A stretch of DNA of 64,000 nt from Deltaproteobacteria bacterium (lineage in GTDB: Bacteria > Myxococcota_A > Polyangia > Haliangiales > SHYZ01), in NCBI GenBank assembly GCA_016210055.1, contig JACQUZ010000049.1, positions 1 to 64,000 of the forward strand, given 5' to 3'. The notes below the pieces were generated by a model. That model searched no databases, had not been told where the DNA came from, and saw nothing but the letters and a program-made list of their open reading frames with translations. Positions 37,236 through 45,298 of this stretch are shown here, one piece after another. Position 1 is the stretch's first letter. Each line of letters opens with the position of its first letter. Position numbers and translations under genes: made by a program.

Positions 37236-37254
37236 CGCGCTTATCTCCGTGGGC

Positions 37255-37464
37255 ATGACACGCGGATGGCTGGTCGTTGTGGGTATTCTCGCGCTCGCAG
37301 GTCTCTCGTGCCGCGCGGGTCAGCCGGTCTATGAAGACCCGCGGAAGCCTCGTCATGCACCGGAAGCACATCCCGCGCCTTCAGAGCCTTCGTCCCACGA
37401 GCTAAGAGGGCTCGAGCGCCCGCTTCAGCCCGCAGGAAAGGGCGATGCAGGGGTCGGGCCTTGA
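37255..37464 (+). CDS. Small predicted lipoprotein
   Basis: 69 residues from ATG 37255; an in-frame ATG at 37204 overlaps the methyltransferase and would mask the signal. Signal peptide TRGWLVVVGILALAGLSC with a clear lipobox (LAGLSC), then a short Pro/Ser/His/Glu-rich mature part with no fold recognisable. It is probably an envelope lipoprotein of unknown function, last in the scpA-tldD strand run. Confidence 0.6.
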   Translation: MTRGWLVVVGILALAGLSCRAGQPVYEDPRKPRHAPEAHPAPSEPSSHELRGLERPLQPAGKGDAGVGP

Positions 37465-37513
37465 ACGCCGGGATGGGACGACGGCTACCTCGGGCTTTCG
37501 GACGCGGGTGCTC

Positions 37514-38341
37514 CTACTCAGGCGGTTCAGGGAATAGCGGCCGCAGCTTCTCCAACACGCTGGCGTGCAGGAATCCGTTGGACGCCACGAGCCCCCGGAG
37601 ATTGCGCAAGTCCTCTTGGTCGTACCGGAGCGGGTGACCCCAGAGATCGGTGATCTTCCCCCCTGCCTCCTCGAGAATTGCCTCGGGAGCGCAGGTGTCC
37701 CAGGCCTTGGACTTGGAGGATGGATTGACGTACAGGTCGCGCTCCGCGAGCGCGATGAGCCCTAGCTTGAGCCCGACGGACCCGATGTTGAGCTCGCTGG
37801 AAATCCCGAGGGCGCCCTTGATTTCGTCGATCTTACCGGTCCTGTGCGACTTGGAGGCGACCAGCCGGATCTCCGCCAGGTCGGAGACCGTCGAGCAGTG
37901 GAGGACGCGCTCGCCATCGGGGGATCGCAGGCGCGCGCCGACGCCAGGCGCGGCGAAGAACAGGCGTGACCCGATGGGCTGGTAGACGACTCCAAGTCGT
38001 GGGCGACCACCAACGACAAGCCCGATCATGACGGCGAACCCATCGTGCCCACGAATGAAATCTCGCGTGCCATCGAGAGGGTCCACGAACCACACCCGAA
38101 CCCCTGGCATAAGGCGAGCCGGATCGTCGGGGGCTTCTTCGGAGATCATGATATCGCCGGGAAACTCCCGGTGCAGCCCGTCCAGGATGAGCTCCGAGGC
38201 CTCGCGGTCCGCCCGAGTGACCGGCTCATCCCCGGCCTTGCGGTCGACGGCCACGTCTTTGCCGTGATAGCCAAGAATGTGCGCTCCGGCGTGGACCGCG
38301 AGGTCACTCGCAGTTGCGAGCTCTCGACTAAAGGACTCCAT
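37514..38341 (-). CDS. cysQ: Inositol-monophosphatase family phosphatase, CysQ-like
   Basis: 275 residues from ATG 38341; the longer open frame to 38524 has no homology. Metal-binding motifs: Glu68-Glu69 (SEEAPDD), DPLDGT at 87-92 and AWDTCAPEAILEEAGG near the C-terminus. The family hydrolyses 3'-phosphoadenosine 5'-phosphate (CysQ) or inositol phosphates; CysQ is favoured by the WFVDPLDGTRDF form. It stands alone on the minus strand, divergent from the membrane protein gene. Confidence 0.85.
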   Translation of the reverse strand: MESFSRELATASDLAVHAGAHILGYHGKDVAVDRKAGDEPVTRADREASELILDGLHREFPGDIMISEEAPDDPARLMPGVRVWFVDPLDGTRDFIRGHDGFAVMIGLVVGGRPRLGVVYQPIGSRLFFAAPGVGARLRSPDGERVLHCSTVSDLAEIRLVASKSHRTGKIDEIKGALGISSELNIGSVGLKLGLIALAERDLYVNPSSKSKAWDTCAPEAILEEAGGKITDLWGHPLRYDQEDLRNLRGLVASNGFLHASVLEKLRPLFPEPPE

Positions 38342-38466
38342 GGATTTTCCGTTTCTCCCTCTCCGGCGAGGCTTTGCAGGTCGATGCGCGGACTTTCCGC
38401 CACGACGCACGCATGAGCGCACGCTAGCACGGTGGGGGTGACCTGTGCCACGCTCCGGGGGTTTCC

Positions 38467-40146
38467 ATGACGTCGCCGGTTCCTCGCGTGGTGCTTTTCC
38501 TTTGTGTCGCGACCCTAGCAGCATGGGTGTGTTTCGGGGCGTCGCGTGGGTTCTTCTCGGGGGATTCGGGGGTCAAGATGGCACAGGCGCATGCGCTGTG
38601 GCAGTCGAGCTTCTCGGCCCGGTCCCTTCCCCATGACTATGACCTGGATCCTGACGGGCGGTACCATCCGTATGACCGGTTTGCGCGGAAGGTCGGCGCG
38701 GCACGCCAGGGTATCTACTCGACGTGGTTTGCCGGCGCCGCGGCACCCCTTTTCGGCCTGCTTGGGATCTGGGGTGCTCCGATCCTTCCGTTCGTGGGCG
38801 CCGTGCTGGTCGCCTGCGGCTTGTACTGTATCTTCGCGCGGCTCCGTGTTCGCCCCCTTGCTTCGGCAGGAGGTATCGCGGCGACGGTGCTCGCGACCCC
38901 GCTGATCCTGCACGCCTCCCAGTTCACCGAGCATTCCCTTGCCGCCGGGTTGGTCACGTGGGCCCTGGCGCTGGTCGTCGTCGGAGCGAAGCGTCCTCGG
39001 CAGGGGCAGACCGAGCCCGAGGCGCAGGTGCGTCCATTCCATGCAGGAGCCCTCGTCGCGCTGGCCGCGACCCTTAGGCCTGAAGGGTACTGCGCCGTCC
39101 TTTCGCTTGGGCTCGCGGTGGCGTTCATGCCAAGCGAGGGTGCAAGCGCACTGGCAAGCGTGCGCATGCGTAGCGCGCGCTCGGCGAAGTACTTGCTAGG
39201 CGCAACGCTTGTGCTGGGCGCGTACTGGGCGACCAACCTGCTTTCTTCAGGGACCTGGGATCCCCTGGTGACAGCCAACCATGGGCGAAGCGCGACCATG
39301 AGGTACTCAATCGTCATGCTGGTTGGGGAGTTGGGGCGACCGCGCGTTCTGACGTGGCTGCTCCCCTTGCTCGTACCGGTAGTGGTATCGCTCTTTCCTC
39401 CTGCCTGGCGTCGTGGGCGCACGTTCGTGGCGGTGCATGCCATGTTGGCTGTGGGGCTTGCGTTCCTCGCGTGGCGTGCGCAGTCGTTGTCTACGGCACG
39501 CGTTTTGACCGGCATGTTCAGCGTGACGCCGCTCGCGGCGTACGGTCTTCTCGGGGGACCGTGGCGGCCCGGCCTGCGGTCCTTGTGGCTCTTCTCGGTC
39601 AGTTTTCTTGCGCAAGTCCTCATTCTCGACAACGGCGGCGACGGGGGAGGGCTGCAGCTCGGTGCGCGTCTCTTGTTCTTGGCGCTCCCTCCGCTCGTCG
39701 CCCTTGCCACGGCAGTTCTTGATGATGACCTCACGACAGCTCGTCGCGCTGGGCCCCTGACCATTCTGGCAGTCGTGCTCCTCGTAGGCATTGGCGCGCG
39801 GGGGACCTGGATCGGCGTGCGTCAAGCGGAAGTCATAGCCGATGGGGGGCGTGCGGCGTCCGAAAAGGTGCTCTCGCTCGACGCAGGCGTCGTCATGACG
39901 GTGAGATGGTGGGAGTCCCAGGTGCTGGCACCGGTGCTCCTAGGAGGGAAGCAGCTCTACAGCGTGTACGGCGACCCTCGCCCATTCCTGGAGCGCCTGG
40001 CCGCCCGCGGCGTGCGCTCCCTGGTCGTCATCGGTCACAGGCCGCTTTCCGTCGAGCTATCCGGCGGCAAGATCGCGCAGACCGAGTCCGTTTCGCCTGG
40101 ATGGCTTGGCGTGCAGCTGGTGCGCATCGGGGACGTGGTGCCGTAG
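38467..40146 (+). CDS. Polytopic membrane protein, possible GT-C-type glycosyltransferase
   Basis: 559 residues with about 11-12 predicted membrane segments starting at VVLFLCVATLAAWVCFGA. The first extracytoplasmic loop has acidic residues (GDSGVKMAQ and HDYDLDPDGRYHPY), a layout like GT-C glycosyltransferases, but no certain family match. The last about 100 residues are a soluble domain. It is monocistronic, with a 125-base divergent gap before it and a convergent gene after it. Function not known. Confidence 0.6.
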   Translation: MTSPVPRVVLFLCVATLAAWVCFGASRGFFSGDSGVKMAQAHALWQSSFSARSLPHDYDLDPDGRYHPYDRFARKVGAARQGIYSTWFAGAAAPLFGLLGIWGAPILPFVGAVLVACGLYCIFARLRVRPLASAGGIAATVLATPLILHASQFTEHSLAAGLVTWALALVVVGAKRPRQGQTEPEAQVRPFHAGALVALAATLRPEGYCAVLSLGLAVAFMPSEGASALASVRMRSARSAKYLLGATLVLGAYWATNLLSSGTWDPLVTANHGRSATMRYSIVMLVGELGRPRVLTWLLPLLVPVVVSLFPPAWRRGRTFVAVHAMLAVGLAFLAWRAQSLSTARVLTGMFSVTPLAAYGLLGGPWRPGLRSLWLFSVSFLAQVLILDNGGDGGGLQLGARLLFLALPPLVALATAVLDDDLTTARRAGPLTILAVVLLVGIGARGTWIGVRQAEVIADGGRAASEKVLSLDAGVVMTVRWWESQVLAPVLLGGKQLYSVYGDPRPFLERLAARGVRSLVVIGHRPLSVELSGGKIAQTESVSPGWLGVQLVRIGDVVP

Positions 40147-40165
40147 GCTACCCCGCCGTCTTCCG

Positions 40166-41014
40166 CTACCGGAGCGTCTCCCCCGTCTCGGCGAGGGCAT
40201 TGGAGAGGACCAACCGCCCGTCCTGGGTCTTGGTCTGGATCACCCACTTCCCAGGATCGACCTTCCACCCCATGGTGGTCAGCGTTTCCCCTGGGAACAC
40301 GACGCCGGCAAAACGGGCGGCGAAGCTCCTAAGGCGTGCCGGGTCGCCGCCACAGGCGTGCTTGAGGACGGCCCGGCCCGCGTGGCCGTACGTGCACAAG
40401 CCGTGGAGAATCGGTCGGTCGAACCCACCGCGCTTGGCAAACTCGGGCGACGCATGGAGCGGGTTCAGGTCCCCGGACAGGCGGTAGAGCAGGGCCTGCT
40501 CTGGCGTCGTGGCCTCGGAAACCGTGAAGTCTGGCGCTTTCCCCTCGGGCGGATCCGCCTTGATTGGCTCTGGCCCTCGATCGCCCCCGAAGCCGCCTGC
40601 CCCGCGCACGAACACCGTGAACCAGTTGTCGAACACCGGCTCATTCTTCTCGTCCACGGTCTTGGCTTCGACGAGGGCCACGGCTCCCTTGCCCTTGTCG
40701 TAGATCCCCTTGATCTCCGCCACCGTCGAGAGCTCGCCGCTCGGCGGAATCGGGCGATGCAAGATGGCTTTCTGCTCGCCGTGCACGATCATCGCGAGGT
40801 CCGCGCCGAGCGCCTCGGTCACGCTCAAGAGCGCGCCAAACGATGGCACGACTGCGAACGTCGGAAGCACCTTGGGCCCGGCCAGCTCGAACAAGAAGTC
40901 GAGCTCATCTGCCTTGGCCCCCACGCCGAGGGCGTAGAGAACCACATCCTTCCACGCGTACTTGTGCTTGATGGGCGCCGTCTTCTTTCCGACGGCATCT
41001 AGCTTTATCGACAT
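40166..41014 (-). CDS. MaoC/2-enoyl-CoA hydratase family protein
   Basis: 282 residues with a double hot-dog layout as in peroxisomal-type hydratase 2. The N-terminal half is non-catalytic. The C-terminal half carries the hydratase motif with Asp182 and His187 (GDLNPLHASPEFA) and FDRPILHGLCTYGHAGR. It hydrates trans-2-enoyl-CoA to (R)-3-hydroxyacyl-CoA. Last gene of the MarR-led operon, ten bases after the acyl-CoA dehydrogenase whose product would be its substrate. Confidence 0.88.
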   Translation of the reverse strand: MSIKLDAVGKKTAPIKHKYAWKDVVLYALGVGAKADELDFLFELAGPKVLPTFAVVPSFGALLSVTEALGADLAMIVHGEQKAILHRPIPPSGELSTVAEIKGIYDKGKGAVALVEAKTVDEKNEPVFDNWFTVFVRGAGGFGGDRGPEPIKADPPEGKAPDFTVSEATTPEQALLYRLSGDLNPLHASPEFAKRGGFDRPILHGLCTYGHAGRAVLKHACGGDPARLRSFAARFAGVVFPGETLTTMGWKVDPGKWVIQTKTQDGRLVLSNALAETGETLR

Positions 41015-41023
41015 GCCGGCACC

Positions 41024-42244
41024 TTAGCATGCCTTGAGGAGGAATCGGGCGATGTGCCCAATCTGGATCTCGTCCGTTCCCCCCCCGATCTGCAAGAGCT
41101 TGGCGTCACGCGCAAGCTGCTCCACGTGGTACTCGCGCATGTAGCCATTGCCGCCTAGGATCTGCACCGCTTCGAGGGCGCACTCGGTGGCGGCGCGGGC
41201 GCAGTAGAGCTTGGTCGCCGAAGCCTCGGCAGCGTTCATGTTCTTCCGGTTCTTCTGCAGCCAAAGCTGCTTGAAAAGCAGGTTCTCGACGTTCTGCCGG
41301 TGCACGAACATGCGCGCGAGCTTCTCCTGTACCAGCTGATACTCGCCGATTGGCTTCCCCCAGGTCACTCGTTCCTGGGAATGCTTTGTGGCTACCTCAA
41401 TGCACTTGTCGATGATCCCAAAAGCCATTGGCGCCATGGAGGTCCGCTCGCCGTGGAACACGTCCCGGGCCTTGTCGCGCGCCGCCTCCTGCTCCGTTTC
41501 GCCGAGGAGATGCGACTTGTGCACCCGCACGTCTTCGAGAAACAACTCCCCTGTCGGCGATGCAAGCATGCCCATCTTTTCCATGGGCCTCGATTGCGTG
41601 AACCCGGGCGTGCCCTTTTCCACGATGAACGCATGCACCGGGCGCGCGGCCATGGGCACGTCTTGCCCGCGGTCGATCTTAGCGTAGACCACGCACGTGT
41701 CAGCGTGAGGCGCGTTGGTAATGAAAGTTTTTTGCCCGTTCAGCACGTAGAAATCACCATCCGGGCGAGCGACCGTTCGCATGGATCCGAACGCATCCGA
41801 GCCCGCGCCCGGCTCTGTCATCCCCCACGCGCCAATCTTCTCGGTGGTCAAGATCGGCAGGGCCCAACGCTTTTTCTGCTCCAGCGTGCCCTTGGCCATG
41901 ATCGCTCCGCCGGCGAGCCCGAGCGACGCACCGAACGACAGGAAAAACCCCGGGCTTACCCGGCACATCTCGATGGACATGATGGCCTGGAGGGCAGGAT
42001 CTCCGGCCATGTGGCCTCCGCCGTCGTCCCCTCGCTCCTCGGCCTTGGCGCTGCGTTCGGCCATGCGCTCGAACTTGGCGCGGACCATCTCGGCCAGGCC
42101 AAACGACTTGGCGAAATCCCGCATCAGGTCGTACGGCAAGACCTTGTGCCGCTCCAAGTCGGCATTGGCCGGGACCAGCTTGGCCTCTACCCACCGCCGA
42201 ACCATCTGCCGCACCATCTGCTGCTCGTCGGAAAATGCGAACAT
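41024..42244 (-). CDS. Acyl-CoA dehydrogenase
   Basis: 406 residues. Typical blocks: GMTEPGAGSD, NGQKTFITNAPHAD, ERVTWGKPIGEYQLVQ and QILGGNGYMREYHVEQLARDAK. The position of the medium-chain catalytic Glu is Gly388 (IGGGTDEIQ), while Glu266 (FHGERTSMA) sits where isovaleryl-CoA and long-chain enzymes keep their base. This suggests a branched or long-chain substrate. Residues about 60-80 are an insertion. Flavoenzyme in the cytoplasm; its electron acceptor ETF is not in the window. It lies between carboxyltransferase and hydratase genes. Confidence 0.92.
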   Translation of the reverse strand: MFAFSDEQQMVRQMVRRWVEAKLVPANADLERHKVLPYDLMRDFAKSFGLAEMVRAKFERMAERSAKAEERGDDGGGHMAGDPALQAIMSIEMCRVSPGFFLSFGASLGLAGGAIMAKGTLEQKKRWALPILTTEKIGAWGMTEPGAGSDAFGSMRTVARPDGDFYVLNGQKTFITNAPHADTCVVYAKIDRGQDVPMAARPVHAFIVEKGTPGFTQSRPMEKMGMLASPTGELFLEDVRVHKSHLLGETEQEAARDKARDVFHGERTSMAPMAFGIIDKCIEVATKHSQERVTWGKPIGEYQLVQEKLARMFVHRQNVENLLFKQLWLQKNRKNMNAAEASATKLYCARAATECALEAVQILGGNGYMREYHVEQLARDAKLLQIGGGTDEIQIGHIARFLLKAC

Positions 42245-42269
42245 GGCGTCCTCCCCAGGCTTGTGGCCC

Positions 42270-43832
42270 TTACACGGGCATGATTCCGTGCTTGCGCTGC
42301 GGTCGTTCTACCTTGCGGTGAAAGCTCATCTCGACGGCACGACACAGAAGGGGCCTCGTGTCTCGAGGATCGATCACGTCGTCGATGAGCCCCCATCCCG
42401 CAACCTTGTAGATATCAATGGACTGCTGGAGTGCCTGCACCAGCTGCTTCTTGACTTCGGGCGGCGGCTCGGCGTCGCCAAACAGCTTCTTCCCCGCGAT
42501 CCCCACCATCCCTTCGGCGCCCATGACGCTGATCTCCGCGCCCGGCCAGGCGACGAGCAGATCGGGCTCGTACGCTCGTCCGGCCATGACGTAATAGCCG
42601 GCGCCATATCCCTTGCGCACCACGACCGTTAGCTTGGGCACCGTGGCTGACGCCATGGCGTGGAGCATTTTGGCGCCGTGGCGGATGATGCCCGCATGCT
42701 CGACCTGCGAGCCCACCATGAACCCTGGGACGTCCATGAGAAAGACGAGAGGGATATTGAAGGCGTCGCAAATCTGAACGAAATGGGCGGCCTTGTCGGC
42801 CGAATCGTTGTTGAGGATTCCCCCGAGGTGCCTCGGGTTGTTCGCGACGATGCCGACCGGGTAGCCGCCGAGGCGAGCGAGGCACGTGATTAGGGAGCGA
42901 GCCCACTTGGGCTTGATGTCCAGGAACTTGCCGTGGTCGACGACGGCCTGGACGATCTCGTACATGTCGTACGACTGCCTGGTGGACTCGGGCAGAACGT
43001 CGAGCAGCTTGTCCTCGCGCCGGTCAATGGGGTCTGTCACCGGAAGGACTGGTGGCATCTCCGCGCAGTGGGCAGGGAAGTACGAAAGGTAATCCTTGAT
43101 CACCTGCAAGCAGGCGTCTTCGTCGGGAACTTCCACGTCCCCCACGCCGCTCTTCTCGCAGTGAACCTTTGAGCCGCCGAGCTCCTGCTCGCTGATGTCC
43201 TGCCCGGTCACAGCCTTCACCAGCGGCGGCCCCCCGAGGGCCATGGAACCGATGTCCTTGACAATCGGCACGAAGTCCGCGAGACCCGGGATGTACGCCG
43301 TCCCCGCCGCTCCGGGACCCACCATGGCGGCCACCTGCGGTACCACGCCGGACATGACCACCTGCTCGCGGAACAGGTACCCGGTCCCGGCGAAATAGGA
43401 AATCATGTCCTGGCCACCGAACTTCAGGTCAATGCGAGCGCCGGCGGAGTCGACGAGCCACACCATCGGCATGCGACAGCGCAGGGCCAGCTCGCGCATG
43501 CGGGTCACCTTGGTCTCTCCGATCATTCCAATCGAGCCGCCCTTGACCGTGAAGTCGTAGGCTGCGGTGGCGACCAGGCGCCCATTGACCTTACCCCAGC
43601 CGCAGATGACTCCGTCGGCTGGCGGCTTGTCCTTGGGATCGGGCGAGGTCATTTGGGTCCCGTGGGTCCCGACCTCGAAAAAGACGCCGTCGTCGTAGAG
43701 CCTCGCCAGCCTTTCGCGGCAGGTCAGCTTGCCGCGGGCGTGCTGCTTGGCGACCTTGTCCTCGCCCCCCATTTTCTTGATCTGCTCACGCCGCGTTTCC
43801 AGCTCGGCGACCATTTCCCTCATGTTCGGCAT
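42270..43832 (-). CDS. Acyl-CoA carboxylase, carboxyltransferase (beta) subunit
   Basis: 520 residues of the carboxyl-transferase family: KQHARGKLTCRERLARLYDDG, the first oxyanion region VGPGAAGTAYIPGLADFV, and the second GYGAGYYVMAGRAYEPDLL / AWPGAEISVMGAEGMVGI. Length matches propionyl-, methylcrotonyl- or geranyl-CoA carboxylase beta chains. It transfers CO2 from biotin to an acyl-CoA. No biotin carboxylase/biotin carrier subunit is encoded here, so it must use one from elsewhere. The operon context suggests branched acyl-CoA catabolism. Confidence 0.9.
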   Translation of the reverse strand: MPNMREMVAELETRREQIKKMGGEDKVAKQHARGKLTCRERLARLYDDGVFFEVGTHGTQMTSPDPKDKPPADGVICGWGKVNGRLVATAAYDFTVKGGSIGMIGETKVTRMRELALRCRMPMVWLVDSAGARIDLKFGGQDMISYFAGTGYLFREQVVMSGVVPQVAAMVGPGAAGTAYIPGLADFVPIVKDIGSMALGGPPLVKAVTGQDISEQELGGSKVHCEKSGVGDVEVPDEDACLQVIKDYLSYFPAHCAEMPPVLPVTDPIDRREDKLLDVLPESTRQSYDMYEIVQAVVDHGKFLDIKPKWARSLITCLARLGGYPVGIVANNPRHLGGILNNDSADKAAHFVQICDAFNIPLVFLMDVPGFMVGSQVEHAGIIRHGAKMLHAMASATVPKLTVVVRKGYGAGYYVMAGRAYEPDLLVAWPGAEISVMGAEGMVGIAGKKLFGDAEPPPEVKKQLVQALQQSIDIYKVAGWGLIDDVIDPRDTRPLLCRAVEMSFHRKVERPQRKHGIMPV

Positions 43833-43868
43833 GACATCTCCTTGGGTGGATCGCAGGCGCCTGCGCCG

Positions 43869-44732
43869 CTAAGCCGACCGCGGCCAAAGAAGTTGCTTGG
43901 CTTCGTCGAGCGTGGCCACTTCTCGGCCCGAGAGCTTGACCAATTGCACGGCTGTATCGACGAGCTCTCCGTTCGACTTGGCCATGTCGCCGCTTGGCAG
44001 GTAGAAGTTGTCCTCGAGGCCCACGCGAATATCCCCGCCAAGGGCGAGCGCTGACATGCAGAGCGGCCACTGATCGCGGGAAATGCCGATGACCTTCCAG
44101 CGTGATCCCGCGGGCACGTTCTGGGCCTGAAAAGCCAGGTGCCTTGCCGTCGCAGGAATTCCTCCGAGAACACCCATGATGAACGAGAAGTGGTAGGGCC
44201 GCTCGAGGAGCCCCAGGTCCTCGAGAACCTCATGGGAGGCCACGTGCCCGGTGTCGAAGCACTCCATCTCCGGCTTCGCCCCCGCCTCTTTCATGGCGCG
44301 GGCAAACCCAATGATGTCCGAGAAGTCGTTCGAGAAGATGAACTTGAAGGCGAAGTCCTTCTTATCCTTCCTCCATTTTGCGTAGTTCATCGAGCCCATG
44401 TTGAGCGCCGCGATGTGCGGCTTGAGCCGCAGCACGTGCTGCACCCGGTTTTCCATGGGACCCATTCCTCCCGTGGACCAATTGAGGAGAATGGGGCAGC
44501 GCTTTTCGATTTCCTCCTTGATGCGGCGGAACACCTCCACGTCCCAGCTCGGCGTTCCGTCGTCGGAACGGGCGTGAACGTGGGCTATCACCGCCCCGGC
44601 ATCGAAAGCGCGCTTGGCCTCCTCCGCAATCTCGACGGGCGTGTATGGAATGGCCGGGCAGTGCTTCTTGGTCGTGACGGCGCCGGTCAGCGCGCAAGAT
44701 ACGATTACCTTGCTCTCGATGCCCATCCCCAT
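43869..44732 (-). CDS. Beta-keto acid cleavage enzyme (BKACE, 3-keto-5-aminohexanoate cleavage enzyme family)
   Basis: 287 residues from ATG 44732, placed by AAGGAGAG just upstream; the longer frame runs into marR. Opening [17 protein letters not shown], zinc-binding His51 and His53 ([10 protein letters not shown]), and NWSTGG are family marks. BKACE enzymes react a beta-keto acid with acetyl-CoA to give acetoacetate and a CoA ester. Second gene of the operon, two bases after marR. The actual keto acid is unknown. Confidence 0.9.
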   Translation of the reverse strand: MGMGIESKVIVSCALTGAVTTKKHCPAIPYTPVEIAEEAKRAFDAGAVIAHVHARSDDGTPSWDVEVFRRIKEEIEKRCPILLNWSTGGMGPMENRVQHVLRLKPHIAALNMGSMNYAKWRKDKKDFAFKFIFSNDFSDIIGFARAMKEAGAKPEMECFDTGHVASHEVLEDLGLLERPYHFSFIMGVLGGIPATARHLAFQAQNVPAGSRWKVIGISRDQWPLCMSALALGGDIRVGLEDNFYLPSGDMAKSNGELVDTAVQLVKLSGREVATLDEAKQLLWPRSA

Positions 44733-44734
44733 GA

Positions 44735-45208
44735 TCACTCTCCTTGCTTGTCCTTGACCTGCGTCTCCACGTGGGTCGCCACCTTGTGCATGAGGGTGAC
44801 GAGCGTTCGCTTCTCCCTTTCGTCCAGGGCTTCCAAGGCCCTGCGCAGGATGTCCCACGGCTCCGCGTCGATGTTGCGGGCGATTTCTCGCCCTTTTTCG
44901 GAGAGGCGAATGCGCCAAACGCGCCGATCCTCGGCGCTCTGTTCCCGCATCACCAGCTTTGCCTGCTCCATGCGGTCCACGATCCCCGTCACCGTCGAGT
45001 TCTGTGCCGCGATCCTGCGGGAAAGCTCCGACAGCGACAGGTCACCGATTTCGTGGAGCATCCGGAGCACCGAGAGCTGCGTTGCCGTCACACCTAGCTT
45101 TTGGCATTGCTCTCGAGCGAGCCGCCGCGCCTCGGTTTGGAGATAGATGATCGTCTCAACGATCCGGTCGATCCGATCGCTGTCGCGGTCTTTTCGCGAC
45201 GTGGACAT
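44735..45208 (-). CDS. MarR-family transcriptional regulator
   Basis: 157 residues: winged helix with [21 protein letters not shown], the recognition helix region [20 protein letters not shown] and wing [17 protein letters not shown]. MarR proteins are dimers that release DNA upon binding a small ligand, often an aromatic acid or CoA ester. It is first in the operon with BKACE, carboxyltransferase, acyl-CoA dehydrogenase and hydratase, so it probably represses this operon and itself. A perfect palindrome covers its own start codon. Confidence 0.92.
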   Translation of the reverse strand: MSTSRKDRDSDRIDRIVETIIYLQTEARRLAREQCQKLGVTATQLSVLRMLHEIGDLSLSELSRRIAAQNSTVTGIVDRMEQAKLVMREQSAEDRRVWRIRLSEKGREIARNIDAEPWDILRRALEALDEREKRTLVTLMHKVATHVETQVKDKQGE

Positions 45209-45223
45209 TTCATGTCATGAAAT
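45207..45223. promoter_or_regulatory. Perfect palindrome, probable MarR operator
   Basis: ATTTCATGTCATGAAAT, a perfect 7-bp inverted repeat around a 3-bp centre. It covers the ATG of marR (45208-45206, minus strand) and the place where the -10 box of the upstream promoter would lie. MarR dimers typically bind 16-20 bp palindromes of this kind. Binding here would block both RNA polymerase and ribosome access. Confidence 0.65.
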
Positions 45224-45245
45224 ATTGCGTGGGCCCTTCTGTCAA
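45217..45245 (-). promoter_or_regulatory. Probable promoter of the MarR-led operon
   Basis: On the minus strand a perfect TTGACA (45245-45240) is followed, after 17 bp, by TTTCAT (45222-45217), which matches the -10 consensus at 3 of 6. Transcription would start near 45210, only about two bases before the marR ATG, implying a nearly leaderless mRNA. The -10 lies inside the palindromic operator. Confidence 0.45.
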
Positions 45246-45276
45246 GAGCGATCGCAACGCAGAGCGATCGCAACGC
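45245..45276. repeat. 16-bp direct tandem repeat upstream of the MarR promoter
   Basis: AGAGCGATCGCAACGC occurs twice without a gap (45245-45260 and 45261-45276). Each unit contains the 8-bp palindrome GCGATCGC. It adjoins the -35 box of the marR promoter on its upstream side, where an activator could bind. Confidence 0.85.
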
Positions 45277-45298
45277 GGCAGCTACAACCTTGTCGAGC

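Noticed and set aside
38715..39791. 358-codon minus-strand open frame
   Set aside because: Antisense to the polytopic membrane protein; the composition (Thr/Arg/Pro-rich) is the mirror of hydrophobic codons and there is no ribosome site.
44139..45146. 335-codon plus-strand open frame
   Set aside because: Antisense to the BKACE and marR genes, both of which are well supported.
45248..45271. Replication origin or methylation-type repeat from the two GCGATCGC sites
   Set aside because: Only two sites in a short promoter region with no DnaA boxes or replication genes.
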